NCBI GenBank assembly: GCA_019359235.1
Contig: JAHHHT010000013.1
Span: 1 to 64,000, forward strand
Direction of reading: 5' to 3'
DNA length: 64,000 nt
Source of the DNA: Oscillatoria princeps RMCB-10
GTDB taxonomy: Bacteria; Cyanobacteriota; Cyanobacteriia; Cyanobacteriales; Oscillatoriaceae
Under the pieces are notes generated by a model. The model saw only the letters and a list, made by a program, of their open reading frames with translations. It ran no database searches and was not told where the DNA came from. Within the stretch, counting starts at the first letter, position 1. Each line of letters starts with the position of its first letter. Positions 37,453 through 45,542 of this stretch are shown in pieces. The translations under genes and the position numbers were made by a program.

Positions 37453-37814
37453 TCGCCAATGCCGGCGATCGACTCAAGAGCCTCTTAGCGCTGATTTATA
37501 CAGAAAAAGTGAAGCTACAAGAAACCGGGTTTCTTGTGCGGGGTAAGCTGGAAAAATCAGCTAAGTCCTACAGAAGAAACCCGGTTTATGGCCCCCATTA
37601 TGGCTTAACAATTATAGCTGTAGTCACTTGGATTAGGACACCCGGACAGGCGGGACGCCTGTCCTACGCCTTCTATTTGTAGGCTGCCTTCGGCCTGCCC
37701 TCATACCCTCAAGGTCTAATGTCCTAACCTAAGTGGGTACTGCTATACTTTAACCTAATTTGCTAGTTATATCGCAATAGACAGTCAGTTTAGGACATAC
37801 TTTATAAATCAGCT
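37453..37814. repeat. Spacer holding a GAAACCGGGTTTC pair and a complete miniature element
   Basis: No gene. 37517-37590 has AAGAAACCGGGTTTCTT and, 40 bp later, AGAAGAAACCCGGTTTA. 37613-37747 is a 135-bp element bounded by TATAGCTGTAGTCACTTGG-ATTAGGAC and its inverted partner GTCCTAACC-TAAGTGGGTACTGCTATA, with the GGACAGGCG-GGA-CGCCTGTCC palindrome and TAGGCTGCCTTCGGCCTG inside. Confidence 0.8.
37613..37747. mobile_element. 135-bp MITE-like element with TATAGC-ended terminal inverted repeats
   Basis: Terminal inverted repeats of about 27 bp with a few mismatches, outermost TATAGC, no coding capacity. It matches the 151-bp element at 52844-52994 at both ends and in part of the centre. TA at the outer ends fits a Tc1/mariner-IS630-mobilised MITE, but no parent transposase lies in the window. 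Confidence 0.7.
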
Positions 37815-39047
37815 CTAATGGGCCGGCCCGACGGCAACGATTGCAGCAGAGAGGGCGATGGCTGCGTGAGTCCAGTGGGTTCCGCCCTGACAGAAGACGG
37901 TGTAAGGCGGGCGCAGCGGGCCATCTGCGGAAAACTCGGAGGTGCTGCCGTCAATAAAGGTGCCACCGGCCATCACGAGGTCGCTCTCGTAACCGGGCAT
38001 GGGAGCGGGCACGGGGTCTAAATACGACCCCACCGGCGAGTGCTGCTGAATTGACCGGCAAAAGGCAATCAGTTTTTTGGGATCGCCGAGCTGAATGGCC
38101 TGAATCACGTCCCGTCGCGGTGCCATTGGCGGCGGATTCACCGGATATCCCAGCTTGTCGAACAGGTAGCCGGTCAGGTGATTGGCCTTCATGGCTTCCC
38201 CCACCATTTGCGGCGCTAGGAACAGCCCTTGAAACAGCAGCCGGTTCTGGTCGAAGGTTGCGCCGCCGCTGCTGCCGATTCCCGGGGCGGTCAGCCGGCA
38301 CGCCGCTGCTTCCACCAAGTCCGCCCTGCCGGCAACGTAGCCGCCGGCGGTGACGATCGTGCCGCCCGGATTTTTAATCAGAGAGCCGGCAATCAAATCG
38401 GCACCGGCTGCCGGTGGCTCCCGATCTTCGATAAACTCTCCATAGCAATTATCTACAAAGCAGACTGTGTGGGGATTTTGCTGCTTGACTAGCTTGACAA
38501 TTTGCTCAATATCTGCTACAGACAAACTCTGACGCCAGGAATAGCCGCAAGAGCGCTGAATCAGAGCCAAACGGGTGCGTTCTGTGATAGACTCAGAGAG
38601 CCTGTGCCAGTCCACTGTACCGTCCTCCGTCAGGTCAAGCTGCCGGTAGTGGATGCCAAAATCCATTAAAGAGCCTTGACCTTGCCCGCGCAGTCCAATA
38701 ACTTCTTCTAGTGTGTCGTAGGGGGCACCGGCAACGGCCAGCATTTCATCCCCCGGACGGAGGGTTCCAAACAAGGCGCAGGCGATAGCATGAGTACCGG
38801 AGACAAACTGCACTCTCACCGCAGCCGCCTCGGCACCCATGACCTCGGCAAACACCCGGTCGAGGGTTTGACGCCCCAAGTCATCGTGACCGTAGCCGGT
38901 GACGCCGGCAAAGTGATGGGCACCGACCCGATGACGGCGAAATGCCTCCAGCACTCGTTGGAGATTTCGCTTGACCAAAGCGTCAATTTGGTAAAAAATG
39001 GGTAATAGTGCCTGTTCTGCCTGTTGCAGCTGTTGAAAGCTATCCAT
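37815..39047 (-). CDS. PLP enzyme of the methionine gamma-lyase-like / aluminium-resistance family (PF06838)
   Basis: 410 residues from the ATG at 39047 (preceded by GAGGGATTA); an ATG at 39065 adds six. Fold type I aminotransferase-like: HHFAGVTGYGHDD and VSGTHAIACALFGTLRPGDE near the N-terminus, VDNCYGEF with the cofactor Asp, and the Schiff-base lysine in GSLIKNPGGTI. The family is annotated either as aluminium resistance protein or as methionine gamma-lyase-like; true substrate is unknown. It is transcribed divergently from the desaturase gene with a short shared regulatory region. Confidence 0.92.
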   Translation of the reverse strand: MDSFQQLQQAEQALLPIFYQIDALVKRNLQRVLEAFRRHRVGAHHFAGVTGYGHDDLGRQTLDRVFAEVMGAEAAAVRVQFVSGTHAIACALFGTLRPGDEMLAVAGAPYDTLEEVIGLRGQGQGSLMDFGIHYRQLDLTEDGTVDWHRLSESITERTRLALIQRSCGYSWRQSLSVADIEQIVKLVKQQNPHTVCFVDNCYGEFIEDREPPAAGADLIAGSLIKNPGGTIVTAGGYVAGRADLVEAAACRLTAPGIGSSGGATFDQNRLLFQGLFLAPQMVGEAMKANHLTGYLFDKLGYPVNPPPMAPRRDVIQAIQLGDPKKLIAFCRSIQQHSPVGSYLDPVPAPMPGYESDLVMAGGTFIDGSTSEFSADGPLRPPYTVFCQGGTHWTHAAIALSAAIVAVGPAH

Positions 39048-39126
39048 TAATCCCTCGCTCGCCATAAAGGTGCGCGAAGTTAATTATGGCGCAGATTGGG
39101 TTAAATAGTTCGGACGATATATTTTC

Positions 39127-39972
39127 ATGACAATTGCATCTTCTGACCAAGTACAAACGCCCCTTCGCCCCAAGTGGACTGTGATCATTTTCATGGTGGC
39201 AGTCCACGCCCTGGCGCTTTTGGTGTTTCTTCCGGGCACCTTTAGCTGGGCGGCAGTGGGCCTTGCTGTGTTTCTCCACTGGGTCACTGGTGGGTTGGGG
39301 ATCACTCTGGGGTTCCACCGTCTGGTGACGCACCGCAGTTTCCAGACGCCCAAGTGGCTGGAGTATTTTCTGATTTTCTGCGGCTCGCTCACCTGCCAGG
39401 GGGGCGTGATAGACTGGGTGGGGCTGCACCGCATGCACCATTTGTACTCCGATCAAAAGGGCGACCCGCACGATTCCAATGACGGCTTTTGGTGGAGTCA
39501 CATGGGCTGCTGGCTGTATCACATCCCTGCTGATCGGGAAATCTCTCGCTACACCAAAGACATTTCTGATGACCCGGTTTATCAGTTTTTAAACAAGTAT
39601 TTTTTCCCGATTCAGGTTGCCCTAGGCGTTTTGGTCTACTTTTTGGGAGAGGCTCTCTCGCCCGGACTGGGTTGGTCGTTTGTGGTTTGGGGCATTTTTG
39701 TGCGCCTGGTTGCGGTGTTTCACTGCACTTGGTTTGTGAATAGCGCCACTCACAAATTTGGCTACCGCACGTATGAGTCTGAGGATCGCTCCACCAATTG
39801 CTGGTGGGTGGCTTTAGTGACCTACGGGGAAGGCTGGCACAACAATCACCACGCTTTTCAATATTCGGCTCGTCACGGTTTGCAGTGGTGGGAGATTGAT
39901 TTGACGTGGATGACGATTCAGCTGCTGCAAGCGCTGGGGTTAGCTACTAAGGTGAAATTGGCTGAGAAGTAG
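39127..39972 (+). CDS. desC: Acyl-lipid delta-9 fatty acid desaturase
   Basis: 281 residues. Introduces the first double bond into membrane-bound acyl chains with ferredoxin as electron donor. The three histidine boxes of the di-iron centre are present: HRLVTHR, HRMHH and HNNHH. Four membrane helices are evident, for example IIFMVAVHALALLVFLPG and WAAVGLAVFLHWV. Members of this size are desC type in cyanobacteria. The gene is divergent from the PLP enzyme; the 79-bp gap must hold both promoters. A GCACAGGCG palindrome pair follows at 40101-40183. Confidence 0.94.
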   Translation: MTIASSDQVQTPLRPKWTVIIFMVAVHALALLVFLPGTFSWAAVGLAVFLHWVTGGLGITLGFHRLVTHRSFQTPKWLEYFLIFCGSLTCQGGVIDWVGLHRMHHLYSDQKGDPHDSNDGFWWSHMGCWLYHIPADREISRYTKDISDDPVYQFLNKYFFPIQVALGVLVYFLGEALSPGLGWSFVVWGIFVRLVAVFHCTWFVNSATHKFGYRTYESEDRSTNCWWVALVTYGEGWHNNHHAFQYSARHGLQWWEIDLTWMTIQLLQALGLATKVKLAEK

Positions 39973-40100
39973 CGATTAGAATCGGCTTTTTTGTGCGGCG
40001 GGCTTTCCTTTGTGCGGGATTGCCCGCCTTATTTGTTTTTGGGCTGGGGGTAGCCGGTGGCGAGAGGCTGGGACAGGCCGGACGCAGCCCTGCGGGCGTT

Positions 40101-40183
40101 CGGCGTAGCACAGGCGTCCCGCCTGTGCCCCTAATACCATACAGGCGTCCGACGTAGCACAGGCGTCCCGCCTGTGCCCCTGA
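40101..40183. repeat. Two copies of the GCACAGGCG-TCC-CGCCTGTGC palindrome upstream of the rppA-like gene
   Basis: Copies begin at 40106 and 40155, 49 bp apart, each a 9-bp stem with a 3-nt loop, followed by CCCCTAA or CCCCTGA. The second ends 25 bp before the start codon of the response regulator gene and may lie in its leader. Confidence 0.8.
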
Positions 40184-40207
40184 CATCAATCCACTCAGAC
40201 GCCAACC

Positions 40208-40891
40208 ATGAGAATTCTAGTAGTAGAAGATGACGAGCGCATTACTAGAGCGCTAGCAGAAGCCCTCACCGATCAACACTATGTTGCGGATATCGCCACA
40301 GATGGTCTGCAGGGGTGGGAATTGGCAGAAGCTTTTCCCTACGACTTGGTTTTGCTCGATATTATGCTGCCAAAGCTGGATGGCATTAGGCTTTGCCAGC
40401 GGTTGCGGCAAAAGGGATATGCTATGCCGGTTTTGATGCTAACTGCCAGAGATACCAGCACTGATAAAGTCATGGGGTTAGATGCCGGTGCGGATGATTA
40501 TGTCGTTAAACCTTTTGACCTCAAGGAATTGCTAGCTCGCATCCGCGCTCTGCTGCGGCGGGGGAGTTCGATATTGCCGCCGGTGCTGGAGTGGGAGAGT
40601 CTGCGCCTTGACCCCAGTACCTGTGAAGTGACTTATGCCGGTCAGTTGCTGCACCTCACACCCAAGGAATATGGTTTACTGGAATTGTTCCTGCGCAGCA
40701 ACGGTCGCGTACTTAGCCGGAGTGTTATACTAGATCACCTGTGGTCTTTTGAAGACCCACCGGGAGAAGAAACGGTCAAGGTTCACCTGCGGGGTTTGCG
40801 CCTGAAGCTGAAAGCAGCGGGCGCACCGGCAGATTTTATAGAAACTGTTTATGGCTTGGGGTATCGGCTCAAACAAGGGGTTGGACAGTAG
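40208..40891 (+). CDS. rppA: OmpR-family response regulator, RppA-like
   Basis: 227 residues. Receiver domain with EDDERI, phospho-Asp in LVLLDIMLPKLDG, Thr in LTARD and Lys in DYVVKPFDLKEL, then an OmpR-type winged helix (LTPKEYGLLELFLRSNGRVLSRSVILDHLW, TVKVHLRGLRLKL, YGLGYRL). It is one codon apart from the kinase gene that follows, forming a classic pair. In Synechocystis the RppA/RppB (NrsR/NrsS) pair responds to redox state and nickel; the assignment here rests on family resemblance and pairing. Confidence 0.9.
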   Translation: MRILVVEDDERITRALAEALTDQHYVADIATDGLQGWELAEAFPYDLVLLDIMLPKLDGIRLCQRLRQKGYAMPVLMLTARDTSTDKVMGLDAGADDYVVKPFDLKELLARIRALLRRGSSILPPVLEWESLRLDPSTCEVTYAGQLLHLTPKEYGLLELFLRSNGRVLSRSVILDHLWSFEDPPGEETVKVHLRGLRLKLKAAGAPADFIETVYGLGYRLKQGVGQ

Positions 40892-40892
40892 G

Positions 40893-42431
40893 ATGATTAA
40901 AACTCTTGCCAAAATCCTCGGAACCCCACCCCCAACCCCCAACCCGCTAGCGGGTTGGGGGCTAGAAAGAGGGGTTCATGCTATTAATGTGCGGCGCTCA
41001 AACAAAACCTCTAATCCAGCGTTTCGCGCCTTGCAGTGGCGTTTGCTGCTGTCATATTCGGGCGTGATGGTGGCGATTCTGGGCGCGTCTGCGGGAGCTG
41101 GTTACGAGTTTTTCGCTCACAGTCTCTACCAGCAGCTGGATAACCACCTGATGACTTTGGCTGATGCAGCCGCTCACAGTTTGGAAGTGATTAAAGATGG
41201 CTCCCACGAGCGGCGTGAAGAGGGGGAAGAGCATGAAGAGCATGAAGAGCATGAAGAGCATGAAGAGCATGAAGAGGATAAAGAGGCTAAAGAGGATAAA
41301 TATGAAAACGCTGACAAACCCCCAGCAGAAAACAAGAAACTCATGCCCCGCCTCGATGGGGATGGAGATTTAGACATACCCTGGCAAAATCTGCGCCAAC
41401 CCCATCAAGGCATCGAGTGGTTTAGCGAAAAAGGGCAGCTGTTGGCAAAAGAAGGCACACTCTTCCCCACCTGGGAACTGGTACGAACAAAAGCTGTATC
41501 TGGCAAAACTTTACAGCAGGGATTGATTCGCACGCTCACTCTGCCGGTTTACAAGTACGACTCGCAGGAAAAACAGCAAGAGCTAGAAGGTTATGTCCGC
41601 ATCAGTGAGTCTGCTGAAACCGTGGAAGCTGTTTTGGGCAAACTCCGGTGGGGATTGACGTTAGGCGGCGCAGTTGCTTCTGCCCTCACGGCTGTTGGCG
41701 GGATGTGGCTGACTAGGCAAGCTATCAAACCAATTGAGCAAAGTTTTGAGCAGCTCAAACAGTTTACGGCGGATGCTTCCCACGAGTTGCGCAGTCCCCT
41801 GACGGCGATTAAGACTTCGGTTGAGGTGATGCAAAGTCATCCAGAGCGGATTCATTCTGCGGATGTGAAAAAGGTTGAGGATATCGCTTCTGCCACTAAC
41901 CAAATGGCTATTTTAGTGGAAGATTTGCTCCTCCTGGCTCGCACCGATGGAAGCAGGTCAGCTACGGCTGTTGACTGGGTGTCTGTACCTTTAGACGAAC
42001 TGTTGGAGGATTTGGTGGATTTTTTGGAACTTCAAGCCGAAGAAAAGGGAATTACTCTCAAGTCGGATTTGGCAGCGGGTGTGTTTGTTAAGGGAGATGC
42101 CGGTCAGCTGAGGCGTTTGTTTTCTAACTTGCTGGAAAATGCCTTGCAATATACGAACGCCAAGGGAACTGTAACCCTTTCCATGACTAAACTTGACCGA
42201 GGTGTCACCGTTAGTGTTGAGGATACTGGTATCGGCATTGCCCCCGAGGATGTGAGGCGGGTTTTCGATCGCTTCTGGAGAGCGGATAAGGCGCGAAGCC
42301 GGCGAGAGGGGGGTTCGGGGCTGGGATTGGCCATCGCCCAGGCCATCTCTCGCCGGCATGGAGGAGAAATCACCGTGACTAGCCAGGTGGGTGCCGGCTC
42401 CTGCTTTCGGGTGCGCCTGCCGGCAGTCTAG
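40893..42431 (+). CDS. rppB: RppB/NrsS-like membrane histidine kinase with a His/Glu-rich sensor loop
   Basis: 512 residues from the ATG at 40893, immediately after the rppA stop and preceded by CAGTAGG. Two membrane helices (LLLSYSGVMVAILGASAGAGYEFF and WGLTLGGAVASALTAVGGMWL) bracket an extracytoplasmic loop of about 190 residues. That loop holds a run of five or six E-E-H units encoded by a perfect 9-bp microsatellite (41228-41276), an obvious candidate for divalent metal binding. HisKA has DASHELRSPLTAIKTS; HATPase has LENALQYT, DTGIGIAPEDV and GSGLGLAIAQA. The cytoplasmic N-terminal tail (GTPPPTPNPLAGWG) is an in-frame C/G-rich palindrome. Likely controls the exported-protein genes downstream, by position only. 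Confidence 0.9.
   Translation: MIKTLAKILGTPPPTPNPLAGWGLERGVHAINVRRSNKTSNPAFRALQWRLLLSYSGVMVAILGASAGAGYEFFAHSLYQQLDNHLMTLADAAAHSLEVIKDGSHERREEGEEHEEHEEHEEHEEHEEDKEAKEDKYENADKPPAENKKLMPRLDGDGDLDIPWQNLRQPHQGIEWFSEKGQLLAKEGTLFPTWELVRTKAVSGKTLQQGLIRTLTLPVYKYDSQEKQQELEGYVRISESAETVEAVLGKLRWGLTLGGAVASALTAVGGMWLTRQAIKPIEQSFEQLKQFTADASHELRSPLTAIKTSVEVMQSHPERIHSADVKKVEDIASATNQMAILVEDLLLLARTDGSRSATAVDWVSVPLDELLEDLVDFLELQAEEKGITLKSDLAAGVFVKGDAGQLRRLFSNLLENALQYTNAKGTVTLSMTKLDRGVTVSVEDTGIGIAPEDVRRVFDRFWRADKARSRREGGSGLGLAIAQAISRRHGGEITVTSQVGAGSCFRVRLPAV
40920..40977. repeat. CTAG-centred palindrome inside the rppB-like coding region
   Basis: GGAACCCC-rich left arm, AACCCGCTAGCGGGTT centre, GGGG-rich right arm ending AGAGGGGTTC. 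It encodes Pro/Gly residues of the N-terminal tail and keeps the frame. Equivalent to the insertions in gcvP and at the end of the giant kinase gene. Confidence 0.8.
41228..41276. repeat. 9-bp microsatellite CATGAAGAG
   Basis: Five consecutive exact copies of CATGAAGAG followed by a partial GATAAAGAG and GCTAAAGAG. In frame it gives repeated His-Glu-Glu. The unit is a multiple of three, so copy-number change would alter loop length without a frameshift. Confidence 0.95.
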
Positions 42432-42795
42432 ATGGCCACAAAGATGGGACAGGTTCAACCCGCACAAGAGAAGGCTGCGCCATCGGCGGCCCCCCGTGGC
42501 CGCCCCCGGCACGAGAGCATCTTGCATTTAATCTGCGCGGGGTGGGGAGGCTCCGCCTCCCGGCAGGCGTTCCCAGGCTGCGCCATCGGCGGCCCCCCGT
42601 GGCCGCCCTGGGAACGAGGTAAAATATGCAAAAAAAAGTTTTTTTATTAATTTATGGGTTCTTTCCGAGTTCTTTACTTTCTGGCTCTAACTTGGAGAGT
42701 AGAGCGCTTTCAGGCATCAACGCTGACGGCATAGTGCGGGCTCAAATCGAGCCTTTGTGGAGCGCTACCTTACATGCAGTTCAAGGAGTCAAAAA
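42432..42795. other. Spacer with a large GC-rich palindrome
   Basis: No gene. 42478-42508 and 42579-42610 carry two copies of GCGCCATCGGCGGCCCCCCG-TGGCCGCCC. The second sits between GTTCCCAGGC and CCTGGGAACGAGG, so one palindrome is nested in another of the TTCCCAGG family. Downstream is the leader of the RTX gene with a strong AAGGAG ribosome-binding site. Confidence 0.7.
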
Positions 42796-43893
42796 ATGTC
42801 TGACAGCAGTGAATTACACCTGTCCACCGACGCGGAAGGCGCTGACGATCTCATAGAAGATAGCTTGATAAATGATGACAAGTTGCTGCTGAATAGCGCT
42901 GGCGTCATCCAGGGATCTAATGGCGATGACAGCGGGCGCGGTCAAAGCGGCAGTAACAGCTTGTACAGCGCTCCCAGTGCGAAAGATATAAATGGGGAAA
43001 ACATCGTGCGCAGTGCGAAAGATATAAATGGGGAAAACAGCGATGAGCGCTTAGACGGCGGTGACAGTGATGACCGGCTAAATGGCAATTTAGGCAACGA
43101 TGACTTGTACGGCAACCGAGGCAAAGACAGCATAGAAGGCAACGAAGGCAACGACCACATTTATGGCGGCGATGGTGACGATAACGGCAGCGGTGGCGAT
43201 GGGGATGACTCTTTCAATGGCGGGCTCGGCAATGATGACTTGTATGGCAACCGAGGCAAAGACAGCATAGAAGGCAACGAAGGCAACGACCACATTTATG
43301 GCGGTGATGGTGACGATACCGGCATCGGTGGGGATGGGGATGACTCTTTCAATGGCAATTTAGGCAATGATGACTTGTATGGCAACCAAGGCAAAGACAC
43401 GATAGACGGCAACGAAGGCAACGACAAAATTTTTTGCGGCAAAGATGACGATACCGGCATCGGTGGCGATGGGGATGATTTCGTCAATGGCAATATGGGT
43501 CGCGATTCAGTGTACGGCAGCAATGGCAACGACACACTCCGAGGTGGTAAAGATGCTGACGTCCTGACTGGTGAGACAGGTAATGATGTCCTCTATGGAG
43601 ACTTGGGCACCGATACCCTGATTGGCAACGCAGGTAATGATATTTTCGTAATAGCCAACGGCACCGGTGGCAATACCCTAGAACTTGCCGACATCATCAT
43701 CGACTTCCAGGATGGCGCTGACAAAATTGGCCTCGCGAATAGTTTAGGATTCGCTCAGCTGGGGATTGCTCAAGGAACCGGCACCCATGCCGGCGACACC
43801 ATTATCCAAATTGCCAGCACCGGCGAATTCTTAGCAATCGTGACCGGTATTAACGCTTCTGCCATCACCAGTGCTGACTTTCTATCGATTTAA
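42796..43893 (+). CDS. RTX-type calcium-binding protein with 45-residue internal repeats
   Basis: 365 residues from the ATG at 42796, preceded by AAGGAG at ideal spacing. After an acidic N-terminal about 90 residues (including a tandem SAKDINGEN duplication) it consists of GGxGxDxxx-type RTX nonapeptides arranged in three nearly identical 45-residue blocks (DNA period 135 bp, starting near 43083, 43218 and 43353). A C-terminal domain (TLELADIIIDFQDGADKIGL ... SAITSADFLSI) resembles the peptidase-M10-like serralysin C-terminal region used for type I secretion. No signal peptide, as expected for that route. Calcium-dependent folding outside the cell is known for RTX repeats; specific role unknown. 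One Cys (KIFCGK) is unusual for RTX proteins. Confidence 0.92.
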   Translation: MSDSSELHLSTDAEGADDLIEDSLINDDKLLLNSAGVIQGSNGDDSGRGQSGSNSLYSAPSAKDINGENIVRSAKDINGENSDERLDGGDSDDRLNGNLGNDDLYGNRGKDSIEGNEGNDHIYGGDGDDNGSGGDGDDSFNGGLGNDDLYGNRGKDSIEGNEGNDHIYGGDGDDTGIGGDGDDSFNGNLGNDDLYGNQGKDTIDGNEGNDKIFCGKDDDTGIGGDGDDFVNGNMGRDSVYGSNGNDTLRGGKDADVLTGETGNDVLYGDLGTDTLIGNAGNDIFVIANGTGGNTLELADIIIDFQDGADKIGLANSLGFAQLGIAQGTGTHAGDTIIQIASTGEFLAIVTGINASAITSADFLSI

Positions 43894-43939
43894 AGCCAAG
43901 ATTTTAACTCCTTTTGTCCTCTCTCCATGATTTAGCACT

Positions 43940-44167
43940 ATGAAGTCTCAATTCTCAATTCAAACGGTAACACTTGCTTTTTTGCTATGGCTGGCTGGAA
44001 TGACTGCTGCGGTCGGAATGTTTAGTTTTCAAACTCCCGTGGCAACCGCGAGCCAACACTTCGACAGCTATCAAAGTCGAGACGATGACAGCCACGATGA
44101 CGATGATAGCCGCGATTCTGACCGCGATTCTGACCGCGATTCTGACCGCGATTCTGACGGGGACTGA
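43940..44167 (+). CDS. Exported Asp-rich peptide with DSDR repeats
   Basis: 75 residues. Signal peptide: MKSQFSIQTVTLAFLLWLAGMTAAVGMFSF with likely cleavage after the ATA-S motif near residue 37. The mature part is almost entirely Asp, Ser, Arg and His (SRDDDSHDDDDSRDS, then four DSDR units encoded by a 12-bp tandem repeat GATTCTGACCGC). Such a chain would be disordered and could bind cations. It sits between an RTX gene and a PepSY-like gene on the same strand. No family is recognised; similarity to Asp-rich PepSY-associated exported proteins cannot be judged by eye. Confidence 0.7.
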   Translation: MKSQFSIQTVTLAFLLWLAGMTAAVGMFSFQTPVATASQHFDSYQSRDDDSHDDDDSRDSDRDSDRDSDRDSDGD

Positions 44168-44223
44168 CCTTGACTGCCCTCGCTAGAAAAGCAAAAAAAT
44201 TCTCAAGTTTAAGTTTCAGATAA

Positions 44224-44523
44224 ATGGCCAAACAAACCTTTCGCAAACTTCACCGCCAAATTGCTCCCATTCTTTTCCTGCCTCTGTTTATCTCTGCCAT
44301 TACAGGCATCGCCTACAGGCTTGGAAAAAGTTGGTTTGGCCTGTCGCCAGATGTAGCGGAAATTTTCATGAATATTCACCAAGGGAAATACCTTGGTGAC
44401 CAGCTAAAGTCGGTCTATGTGCTTCTGAATGGCTTGGGGCTGATAGGAATGATCGTCACTGGGATGATCATGACGGGGATATTTCGCCCCAAGCGCAATA
44501 AGCAAGAGGAAATGGGCCCGTGA
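44224..44523 (+). CDS. PepSY-associated small membrane protein
   Basis: 99 residues. Starts with FRKLHRQIAPILFLPLFISAITGIAYRLGKSWF, the R-x-x-H-R-x-x-G/A membrane helix typical of PepSY-associated proteins, followed by NIHQGKYLGDQLKSVYVLLNGLGLIGMIVTGMIM with a second helix and a basic tail. Such helices often belong to iron or redox membrane systems and may carry haem via conserved His; that is family knowledge, not shown here. It lies in the cluster of exported redox and metal-type genes downstream of rppAB-like genes. Confidence 0.8.
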   Translation: MAKQTFRKLHRQIAPILFLPLFISAITGIAYRLGKSWFGLSPDVAEIFMNIHQGKYLGDQLKSVYVLLNGLGLIGMIVTGMIMTGIFRPKRNKQEEMGP

Positions 44524-44544
44524 GTGCCGGTGGAACAAGAAACC

Positions 44545-44590
44545 CACCAGAAAGAAACCTGGTTTCTTAAACAAACCAGGTTTCTAGACA
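44545..44590. repeat. GAAACC(T)GGTTTC palindrome pair
   Basis: AGAAAGAAACCTGGTTTCTTAA followed by ACAAACCAGGTTTCTAGA. A variant of the GAAACCGGGTTTC family with T/A in place of C/G at the centre. It lies between the PepSY-like gene and the rubrerythrin gene. It is followed by three tandem AACAGCT units (44655-44678). Confidence 0.75.
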
Positions 44591-44701
44591 ACCCAAGCTC
44601 GGGCTAATTTGAGTGCCAGAGTTAATTCCCCCTCCCGCGCCGGCGAGAGGAGACAGCTAACAGCTAACAGCTAACAAAGATTTCATTCAGGGATTAAAAA
44701 T

Positions 44702-45412
44702 ATGAATCTTTTCCTTAAAATCCGCAACATCGCTCACACAACGGCAGCCACAGTATACTTAGCTGCACTGGGCGCATTCACCCTGGTTGCTTGCGCACAG
44801 CAGCAACCACCGGCGGCGGTTGTCGAACCGCAGGAACAGCAGGTGAGTCAGCAGCCGGCACAGGTAGTTTCTAATAAAGATTCTGTGACGCTGAAAAATC
44901 TCCAAGCGGCGTATAATGGAGAATCAAATGCCCACGCCCGCTATCTAGCTTTTGCTAAAAAGGCAGAAGAAGAAGGCTACATGCAAGTTGCGAGTCTCTT
45001 CAAAGCCGCCGCAACGGCTGAAGCCATTCACGCCTCCAATCACGCCGCGCTCATTCGCAAGATGGGCACTAAACCCGAAGCCAAACTGGAAACGCCGGTG
45101 GTGAAATCCACTCGTGAAAACTTGGAAGCGGCTATTCAAGGCGAGTCTTACGAGCGCACCACCATGTACCCGCAATTCATCGAGCAAGCTAACAAGGAAG
45201 GCAACAAAGAGGCTGTCGAGACGTTTGAATATGCCGAGGAAGCAGAGGCGGAACACGCTAAATTATACACTCAGGCTAAGGATAACCTGGAGGACTGGAA
45301 AGAAGCTAAGATGGTCTTCTATGTTTGTCCTGAGTGCGGTTACACGACAAATAACCTGCAAAACTGCCCAGAATGCGGCAATGACAAAAACCTGTTTCTG
45401 TCAGTAGTTTGA
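44702..45412 (+). CDS. Lipoprotein rubrerythrin
   Basis: 236 residues. A signal with lipobox LVAC (Cys near residue 32) predicts a lipid-anchored extracytoplasmic protein. The ferritin-like di-iron domain has ESNAHARYLAFAKKAEEE, AEAIHASNH, GESYERTTMYPQF and EAEAEHAKLY, with the Glu and His ligands. The C-terminal rubredoxin-like domain is YVCPECGYTT ... CPECGND. Rubrerythrins reduce hydrogen peroxide and are normally cytoplasmic, so an exported lipoprotein form is unusual. The Rieske-type protein encoded next could be its electron partner, by inference from adjacency. Confidence 0.93.
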   Translation: MNLFLKIRNIAHTTAATVYLAALGAFTLVACAQQQPPAAVVEPQEQQVSQQPAQVVSNKDSVTLKNLQAAYNGESNAHARYLAFAKKAEEEGYMQVASLFKAAATAEAIHASNHAALIRKMGTKPEAKLETPVVKSTRENLEAAIQGESYERTTMYPQFIEQANKEGNKEAVETFEYAEEAEAEHAKLYTQAKDNLEDWKEAKMVFYVCPECGYTTNNLQNCPECGNDKNLFLSVV

Positions 45413-45542
45413 AAAAGCTGGCCTGTGAGGTTCTCCAGTTTTATGGCGGCGCAAAACCTCACCGGCAGCCAACAATAGCTCCAATTGCTAGGGAGTGCGA
45501 CGCTGAAAAATTGCTCTGTAAAATCATTGATGTGAGGGTTTG

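Noticed and set aside
42757..42795. Upstream GTG start for the RTX gene
   Set aside because: The ATG at 42796 has an ideal AAGGAG site; the 13 extra codons are not needed.
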